From NCBI GenBank assembly GCA_034440615.1, contig JAOTOM010003828.1, forward strand, positions 31,001-95,000: 64,000 nucleotides of DNA, in the 5' to 3' direction. Below the pieces are notes generated by a model. It was not told where the DNA came from, did no database searches, and worked only from the letters and a program-made list of their open reading frames with translations. This stretch comes from Ashinkailepas kermadecensis. Its lineage: Eukaryota > Arthropoda > Thecostraca > Neolepadidae. How positions within the stretch are numbered: the stretch's first letter is position 1; each line of letters starts with the position of its first letter. The translations under genes were made by a program, and so were the position numbers. This document shows, piece by piece, positions 57,018 through 64,000 of the stretch.

Positions 57018-57222
57018 TGTTGGTTGGTTGGTTATTGGTTTTACGACACGTCGACTGTTGAGTCATATAGCGTCGCCAATCTCTCACGCCGATTGGTCGC
57101 GGGCGAAGAGTAGCGACAGGTGAGACTCGAACCCGCAATCTTTCGATTGTGAGACGAGCATCTTACAGCAGCATAGTGTGAGCCATCGCCCAGCAGCTCG
57201 CCTAGACTACTCGCACCCCTAA
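57018..57222 (-). mobile_element. Family-1 SINE interrupted by ~34 bp
   Basis: It is almost identical to 53208 up to GAGACGAGCATCTTAC, then AGCAGCATAGTGTGAGCC... (about 34 bp) is inserted before CCTAGACTACTCGCACCCC. It ends about 20 bp before the acceptor of the last Ig-gene exon, so the element lies where the branch point and pyrimidine tract are expected. Confidence 0.85.
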
Positions 57223-57241
57223 CTGGTTGCCGACGTTTCAG

Positions 57242-58352
57242 ACTGGAGATCCGCCGCACCACGGTCACACACAGCGGCCACTACACGTGCACGGCCCGGG
57301 TGCGATGCTGTCCGTCCGCCGCCCACGGCAGCAGCGACAGCCCGGACGGCTGGCGCCGCCGCTCCATCTCCACCTACATCCAGGTGTACGACCGGCGGCG
57401 GCCAGCCGGCCACTGGACGGTGGCGGCCGCCGCGCTCGCCTGCCTGCTGGTCGGCGCCGCGGCCGCGCTCGGCGTGCGCAGCAGGTGCTGTCGCAAGGGC
57501 AGGACGCCGGTGGTGAGGGCGCGCCGCTGCCGCTACCGGCCGGTAGCCGTCATGCACGCGGCCGGCGACGGCGACCATCGCAGCCCGGCCGGGCACCAGC
57601 AGGACATCAACCCGCAGGACGACACACAGGAGGACCAGCAGCAGCACCAGCTGGAGCTGGAGGAACGGCTCCCACTGACGGCCCCGGCTGCGGACAGCCG
57701 CCGGGCACGCAGCACCGACAGCGCCGAGACAAAGATCGGCACCGGCCACCGCACGTGGCCCGACACGAACGTGGCGTATACAAAACTTCCAGCCGGCGAC
57801 GTTCGCGGTGAAAAATCTCCGCGCGGGCCACCCGTCGAAGGACTCGCCGGGGGGAGACACGCAGAGATGCCTGTTGACACGGCATCGACCGGCGAACGAT
57901 CGGCCAGCAGCACGAGTGGCACACTTCCTGGAACGTCACGTGCCGGCGAGAAGCCTCCCGCCTGGTCACCGGCGGCCGGCCGGGCCGCGACTCGCGGGCT
58001 CGCCGGCCGACCAGCTACTGGCCGGCGCCTGGGTCGGCGACGGCCGACCGACCAGGAGACCACGCACCTGCCGGCCAGTCTGCTGCGGGAGGCCGCCAAG
58101 TCGGCCGCCTCACTGGCGCTCACCGGCCTGCCCGAGACGACGATCGCGCGCACGCACCAGTCGGCGCGCATCCGCACCAACCCGCTCTCGTCGCCGCAGT
58201 GGCAGGCGCCGCTGCCGTCGCCGCAGTGGGAGGTGCCGCTGACGCCGCCGGAGGCGCTGCAGTCGCCGCCGCCGCCGCCCGCACGGCCCACTGCCGCCAT
58301 CTCGTCGCTTCTGCGCCGACTTCGTGGACGCGTCACGACCAAGTGGCAGTGA
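57242..58352 (+). CDS. Single-Ig mucin-like type I membrane protein, exon 2
   Basis: The acceptor CCGACGTTTCAG opens with one base, completing Arg with the phase-2 donor at 52868. The frame reads LEIRRTTVTHSGHYTCTARV, the classical end of an Ig domain (SGxYxC). After ISTYIQVYDRR comes a transmembrane helix, HWTVAAAALACLLVGAAAAL, then basic stop-transfer residues RSRCCRKGR. The tail is about 300 residues: Gln/Glu-rich first, then one NVAYTKL motif that fits the ITIM consensus (V-x-Y-x-x-L), and Arg/Pro-rich with SPQWQAPLPSPQWEVPL repeats near the end. Only two Tyr occur in the tail. The stop is at 58350-58352. The full protein is 1,381 residues. Confidence 0.8.
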
Positions 58353-58397
58353 CGCCGAGTGGCCGTCGGTCGGCTGCCTGGCCTGCCCCGCTGAACG

Positions 58398-58441
58398 CGT
58401 CAGACTGACGTCACCTCAGCTGGGGTGACGTCAGTCTGACG
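58398..58441. promoter_or_regulatory. 18-bp perfect inverted repeat carrying two CREs in the 3' UTR
   Basis: Arms 58398-58415 and 58424-58441 pair perfectly around TCAGCTGG. Each arm contains TGACGTCA, and a third TGACGTCA begins at 58437. In RNA this is a strong hairpin 46 nt after the stop codon of the Ig gene. In DNA it is a CREB/ATF site cluster. Confidence 0.85.
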
Positions 58442-58963
58442 TCACCTCGTCGTCCCACGATGGGGATGTTTCATCGTTCGCCCGCCGGAGGCTGGGGTAA
58501 GGCGGATACGTTTCTGAACTAGCACTTGACGATTGTCCGACACGCTCTGTGACTAAGCCATTATTGGCTTAGTTATTAGCTGCCCTTAGCAAACACTGCA
58601 ACAGATTCTTTCACCATCTTTGAGCGACATCTGACGTTTGCAGTCACAAATTGCTATCTTTCGGCGAGCTATTCATTGATGCCCAAAGTTCCGGTTGAAA
58701 ACTTCAAAAATATCAGAAACATTCACATGAATTCCAAATTCGAACAGATCGATTAAACGCAAAACTAGACACCACTAGGGAAATTCTGGACCAAACATCC
58801 GATCAGCGACATGTGTAATCCGACCAATCGCGGTTGCTTTGACTGATCGACGCAGGTCGATCAAGGTACATGGGTGATGGTAAACACCCTAATATTACCA
58901 TACCCGAACACACCTCACCGGAATCGCCTCATAATGTAACCATATCGAACAATATTCAAATGC

Positions 58964-58969
58964 AAATAA
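58964..58969 (+). terminator. Possible polyadenylation signal of the Ig gene
   Basis: The first AATAAA on the plus strand after the stop at 58352 is in GCAAATAAACC. It would give a 3' UTR of about 620 nt. No cleavage-site evidence. Confidence 0.4.
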
Positions 58970-60470
58970 ACCTCAATACAACAATGATTAATCTCTCAGA
59001 TTAATCGGAGAGAGCTTACAACGACTAACTGAGCACCACACCAAAAGTCAGCGTCGGCGGCAAAATTGGTAAGCGAAGCATGACGCGCTCAGCACGACCG
59101 CCGACAGAACGACTCGGTGTACACTGGTGGCAGAAGTGGGATGAAAAGGCGTCGCTGGAAGCGTGGCCAGTGATCGCGGAAGTGTCACGCGGAGAGTTTC
59201 TCCCGGGCCGGCTGTGAGTGCGGGCGCGAGGTGTTGACGACACGAGCTGTGAGAAAGTATATATAGTCTGTGCGATTCTTAGTCGGCGTTGCGTGTGTAG
59301 TTGCGATTTGCGCTGTTTTTCCGTTCTCAGAGACAGGTTGAGGGAGGTGCATGCCCCCATGCAATTCCCCCACAGTGTGACCGACATTTTCAGAGTCAAT
59401 GGCGTATTCCCCTAATAGCTCCGCAGGCAACACGCGCGACTATTTCTCTGCTTGGTCGCCGAACAGGTGTCCAGCTCCGCGCGACACGCAGCGTGTCGCG
59501 CTCGGGCCGCTTCTCGGACACCGCCGGGCGCGCACGGTCCACCGAGCCCTGCTAACCTCGGCAGCTGGGCCGAGCTCGCCGTAGTGACATGCCGTTCAGC
59601 TTTGAGTGCCGGCACCAGGCTGCCGGGGCCAATTTTCGCCGGTGCGCAGCGGCCACAGGCGCTGATCACGGTACTCGGAGAACACAAATGACACCCCGCC
59701 GCTTGTCATGCACCTCTATTGTAATGCAAGCAGCATTTGCAGCGGAATGTGCAACGACTTGTCTGCAATAAACAAGAAAACGACTGAATTTCGTGTTATA
59801 TTTGTGGGCATACCACAGTCTAACATCACACAACCGAACAACTATTCATACAAATTGCAAGGTTGCCATACAACGCTAAATAACAGAAGCATGCTGCGCT
59901 ACTCAAACACCACACAGAAAAGCACTGCTCCAACAGCAGAGCTATGCTTCAGCGGTTGGAGGCAGGAATGCTGTGGCGGCGCAGCTCAGACGGAGGTGCG
60001 GATACTCTACGTGACCTCGTAGGTGTACACGTAATGGCATCGTGACGTCACATCTTCCACAGCTGCACGTTCTTCACCAAAATAAACTATGATAGATCAT
60101 ATACACACACATATATATATATATAGTGTGCGTGTGTGTGTAAATATATAGGTAACATTGGTTGTCACCAGGTTGGGCGGGCCTTCCCCAGTCCGAGTGC
60201 GTCCCAAATATGCGGCAATAACAGGTTGCTTGGCGACTTGGGTTCGGGGTCGGGGGTCCGGTGTGGCATCACTTTTAAGGGGAACATCGCGGATCGCGTT
60301 TGTTGGGCGAACGAGCCGCACCGTGTACCATGGTGATAACCACGGGAAACGTGGTGCATACCGCGCCCGCCCACACGGCTGCCGAATCCTGTTTCAAATA
60401 ACGAAATATACGCATGCAATGTGCCGCCGACCAGGCTCCGATCGACTTCACAAAGGCTTCAGACGTCGGA
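58970..60470. other. Intergenic, no gene supported
   Basis: Short frames only. A TA/TG tract lies at 60108-60140. Confidence 0.45.
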
Positions 60471-60477
60471 AGCATCT

Positions 60478-60955
60478 GCTGAACTCTCCGCCTCGATAGG
60501 TTGGTCACAGACGGCGCCGCTGCGCCACAGTGCAGATGTGCTCTGTAGCACGACCTCCACTGTCCGTCACCGTCACCGGCGGCAGCAGCTGTAAACACCC
60601 GACCACCATAGCGGGCTGCGTGCCACAAGGTCTCCAGTCGGCGCCTCGATAGATTGGTCCCAGACGGCGCCGCTGCGCCACAGTGCAGACGTGCTCTGTA
60701 GCACGACCTCCACTGCCCGTCACCGTCACCGGCGGCAGCCGCTGTAAACACCCGACCACCATAGCGGGCTGCGTGCCACAAGGTCTCCAGTCGGCGCCTC
60801 GATAGATTGGTCCCAGACGGCGCCGCTGCGCCACAGTGCAGACGTGCTCTGTAGCACGACCTCCACTGCCCGTCACCGTCACCGGCGGCAGCCGCTGTAA
60901 ACACCCGACCACCATAGCGGGCTGCGTGCCACAAGGTCTCCAGTCGGCGCCTCGC
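60478..60955. repeat. 153-bp tandem repeat, three copies, frame-preserving
   Basis: GGTCTCCAGTCGGCGCCTCG occurs at 60629, 60782 and 60935, an exact 153-bp period. Since 153 is 51 codons, a minus frame of 270 residues stays open with a 51-residue repeat (RRRLETLWHAARYGGRVF...). A second minus frame is also open. No family resemblance or splice sites, so it is listed as repeat rather than gene. Confidence 0.9.
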
Positions 60956-61194
60956 CAACTCGTCATCCAGGCCCACACGCAGCCCACGTCGGCCACAAAT
61001 TGGCGCCTCTCGTTTACATGGGAAGACCGCCGCTCGGGCACTGGTCGTACAATCGCTGTCGCTGTCGGCGGCGACGATCGGGGGCAAACAGAGTCGTCAC
61101 GAGCGGTAGGTTGCACGCACAGCCATTCGTGCGACGCGCACGCACCCTCTCCCTCTCCGGGCGGCACAAACACGGAGGAACGTCGGCCATCAAC

Positions 61195-61315
61195 ACTCCC
61201 GACTGTGCTCGGAGGTCGTGGTGTGCCAGCGCTCGGGGGTCGTGGTGCGCCAACGCTGGTAGGTCGTGGTGTGCCAACGCTGGTAGGTCGTAGTGTGCGA
61301 ACGCTGGGAGGTGGC
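61195..61315. repeat. 29-bp GGTCGTGGTGTGCCAACGCT repeat
   Basis: Four units with small changes. Confidence 0.85.
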
Positions 61316-62107
61316 AGTCAACACATCACGCACCAGGTCGAAAATCCTGGCATTTCGACATCGTGACGTCAGTAAATCTCAGACTAAGTGTTACTGGGTT
61401 CGCACTCCGACTGACACACGTAACCGGACACACATGCTGAAAAACACATTCATGGAAGATCAAGCCCAACCGGAGCATACCTTCTTGCACGCCGCCGACC
61501 GACCGGTCTACTGACCCGCGCCACCAGGGACCACCGGTCACGGTCATCCGGTCCTCAGCCGCGCCGACGGTGGCAATCTGCTCTCCGGGTTCACCAGTCC
61601 GGTAGCAAAATACAGCGAGCAGATACGGAAGTAATGGCCAGTGTAACGGAAATGGCCAACATATTGCATCCACAAGCAATTTCAATTCTCAAACATTGTT
61701 TCAAGGAACATCCTTTCTCGGCGATGCTGCTTCAATCGGCATTAGACGCACGGGCATCGGCAGCTCGTGATCAGCTCACCTGCCGCTGTTGTCTCCATTG
61801 CGCCAGCCCCCAACCAGCCTGGGGAATGGCTGCCAAGTGACAAGTGACAAGTGGCAGATTAACGACAGCGCCATGACTGGCAACACATCTCCAGAACAAA
61901 TGTGAATTGGATCACCTAAAAATGCCAATCAGGCTTAGTCATCTATATAGAGCCGACGTATAATATGGCAACTACTCCCCGTCCTGGTAGTAGTTGGGCA
62001 CCTACCTGTGTTTGATACTGTGGTATCACACCGCCTTGGCTTCGTCACGACGCATGCCGTCGCACCGCGCGAAACGTTGCCGCACTAGCACGCAGGAAGA
62101 CCGTGGG

Positions 62108-62216
62108 GAAACCGAAATCAGGAGCGGGTCGCAGGATTCGAACCGGAACCCTTCCGATTACGGGACAAGCGGACTAACCACTGCGCTATCGGCTACGTTG
62201 TCCGGTCTACGACTTG
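62108..62216 (-). mobile_element. tRNA-like SINE relic (Thr-type CGT loop)
   Basis: The minus strand reads GCCGATAGCGCAGTGGTTAG, an anticodon arm with loop CCCGTAA, then CCGGTTCGAATCCTGCGACC. A-box and B-box are good, but the acceptor stem does not pair, so this is a SINE head. Confidence 0.65.
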
Positions 62217-62231
62217 AACTTGAATCTTGGG

Positions 62232-62396
62232 TTTTGTTTTGCCACGCATTGAACTGCTACGTCACATAGCGTCACCTCTCACGTCGATTGATTGCGGGCT
62301 GACTCGGCAATCCGACCGGCTGTGGGACTCGAACCGACGATTCCACGATCACGATTCCGACGCCGTACCGACTGAGCTACCGCGACCGCGTGCGGC
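62232..62396 (-). mobile_element. tRNA-derived SINE, family 2
   Basis: The minus strand begins GCGGTAGCTCAGTCGGTACG (strong A-box) and carries TCGGTTCGAGTCCCACAGCC (strong B-box), followed by the shared body CAATCAATCGACGTGAGAGG. It is the best-preserved head of family 2. Confidence 0.8.
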
Positions 62397-62404
62397 CGCG
62401 TCTG

Positions 62405-62605
62405 CTTACTGGACTCACTCGTACGTGCCGACATATACCGAGACCAGTCCCAGCCCACGCCCACTATACGCACCGACATACACCGAGACCAGTCCCGGCC
62501 CACGCCCACTATACGCACCGACATATACCGAGACCAGTCCCGGCCCACGCCCACTATACGTGCCAACATATACCGGGACGAGTCCCGGCCCACGCGCCAC
62601 GGAGC
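62405..62605. repeat. ~55-bp minisatellite
   Basis: CGACATATACCGAGACCAGTC followed by CC(A/G)GCCCACGCCCACTATACG repeats about four times. Confidence 0.9.
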
Positions 62606-62825
62606 GCCCACGCAAGGCAGGGAGCACCGTCCACGCCAGACCACGCCCACAGATGTCGGCAACGTCACTGTGGCGCTTGGACACGCCCACATTTCCGCTG
62701 TCACCATAAACTGGTGTTGCATGCGACACCGGGACGACCATTATTAGCCAACACACTCAGCCACATCCGCCAAAGGTCAACGGAAGTGAACGAGCACTTC
62801 GCACTACGCAATGAAACGGATAACA

Positions 62826-62952
62826 AACCCGCACTCCAACAACGCCTGAGGGAACATGGTACGCATTCCCCGCACTCCAACAACGCCTGAGGGAACATGG
62901 CACGCATTCCCCGCACTCCAACAACGCCTGAGGGACCATGGTACGCATTCTC
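62826..62952. repeat. 41-bp minisatellite
   Basis: CCGCACTCCAACAACGCCTG followed by AGGGA(A/C)CATGG(T/C)ACGCATTC repeats three times. Confidence 0.9.
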
Positions 62953-63035
62953 CAGGAGAATACAGGCACGGAAGTGAGTCCACATCCTCATCTATCCATC
63001 CGACCCTATCATCAGACGCCCACACACCTCACCCA

Positions 63036-63160
63036 CGTGTCACCGCTGACCATCAAAGAAGGCCAGGTCCGCTGACGACCAAAGTTATGATTACACGTGT
63101 CACCGCTGACCACCAGAGGTCAGCTCCGCTGACGACCAAAGGCACGACCACACGTGTCCA
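63036..63160. repeat. ~60-bp duplication
   Basis: CACGTGTCACCGCTGACCA and CCGCTGACGACCAAAG recur in the same order two times, with a third partial CACGTGTCC. Confidence 0.8.
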
Positions 63161-63164
63161 ATCC

Positions 63165-64000
63165 CGTTTGGAACGGTCACTCCCCAGAGCGCCGCCAAGG
63201 GTCACGGGCTCCGTCGTCGCTGATTCGAATTAGAGCTGTTTCGCGAGGCGGTCGTTAGGGTGCACGACTTCGCCGGCCACACGGCACGTCCGCGGAACAA
63301 GATGAGAAGGCGGAATGGGACGGCGTAATAAGACCGAGTAAGTTGGATGATACCGATGTTGTGACGGCAGGTACGAGTTTTGTTTCCGGGTTAATTTTGA
63401 GAGCGAGAGCGATACACACCGCCATGGACATGGACGCTGGTGCAGGTACAGAGGCGACGAGAGGAGGGGAAAATTGGAGAGCAATAGGGTCAATAGGCAT
63501 GACGACAGGGGAGAGGTGGAGGGGGAGAGATGGAGGGAAATAGAGAAACGCACACCGAAAGATGGTGCGAGATAAACTAAATGAAACGATAAAGAACAAG
63601 GATAGGGAAAGGGAAATGGCAAACTAAAAAAAAGAGAAGAAAAACAGGACAAATATATAGTAGGTCTTTCTTCGATGAAGGGTATACTTGAGCTCATCGT
63701 ACATTTCCCTATGCAATAATCCCCCTTCCCTACGCGAGTGTATAATTAAAAAGGTGTGTTGGTGTGCAACTGAACGAACGAAATACTTATCGCATTGGAC
63801 CGAGTTGCTTATACTCATGTGTGGCTCATTCTTAACCCCTCTTCGAGGTACGAAACGAAATTGCACGAAAATGTACACAGAAAAGTAAAGCATAACATAA
63901 CTTCAACGAATTAGTAATTATTTGGCATATTGAGGAACAAGTCAACCTGAGCAGGAAAAAGGTGGATAATATACCTTAGAGGAAACTAATTTCGGAATGA
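63165..64000. other. No supported feature
   Basis: A purine-rich block (63460-63650) opens several antisense frames that are low complexity. Nothing else recognised. Confidence 0.45.

Noticed and set aside
62108..62396. Functional tRNA genes (Thr- or other type)
   Set aside because: A- and B-boxes are good but acceptor stems do not pair and a SINE body follows.
1..64000. CRISPR array, prokaryotic operon or phage system
   Set aside because: Tandem repeats are contiguous minisatellites without unique spacers, and genes are split by GT-AG introns; the DNA is eukaryotic.

Overview
This is eukaryotic, very probably arthropod, nuclear DNA. The reasons are TTAGG-type (CCTAA) telomere-like tracts, split genes with GT-AG introns whose phases match, many tRNA-derived SINEs with target-site duplications, decayed non-LTR retrotransposons, and an exceptional density of minisatellites. 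The exons are very GC-rich and the repeats between them vary. A crustacean is my best guess, but no feature fixes the taxon.

Two genes carry most of the coding content. (1) On the minus strand, exons from 35876 down to 8268 form one gene. A small exon (35784-35876) joins in phase to a giant disordered exon (31518 to about 18065). Six C-terminal exons follow (16874-16727, 15994-15808, 15556-15382, 14594-14418, 12025-11858, 8482-8268). All intron phases agree, giving about 4,830 codons in the window. The helical C-terminal exons resemble the C-terminal domain of ICE1, the scaffold of the little elongation complex that transcribes snRNA genes. The 5' exons were not found. Inside the giant exon the frame changes in a 22133-22315 overlap; a 113-bp intron or an assembly indel would explain this.

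(2) On the plus strand, 49834-52868 joined to 57242-58352 encodes a 1,381-residue type I membrane protein. It has a signal peptide, about 900 residues of mucin-like disordered ectodomain, one Ig domain split by a phase-2 intron, a transmembrane helix, and a tail with a single ITIM-like VAYTKL motif. I do not recognise an ortholog.

Layout: 1-8 kb is gene-poor, with LINE and MITE relics and a 30-bp-periodic CCAAT array. 8-36 kb is the ICE1-like gene. 36-49 kb is intergenic: foldback element, Jockey-like LINE fragment, CRE array, GC-rich promoter-like block, and a 2.7-kb satellite full of AP-1 motifs. 49.8-58.4 kb is the Ig gene. 58-64 kb has no gene I can support.

The most striking pattern is that minisatellites in both genes are built from the splice junctions they touch. 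At least six junctions lie next to arrays whose unit contains the exon edge and/or the GT or AG signal, so the introns hold tandem decoy splice sites. A second pattern is that the main SINE family and the Jockey-like LINE share a 3' tail, suggesting a parasite-partner pair.
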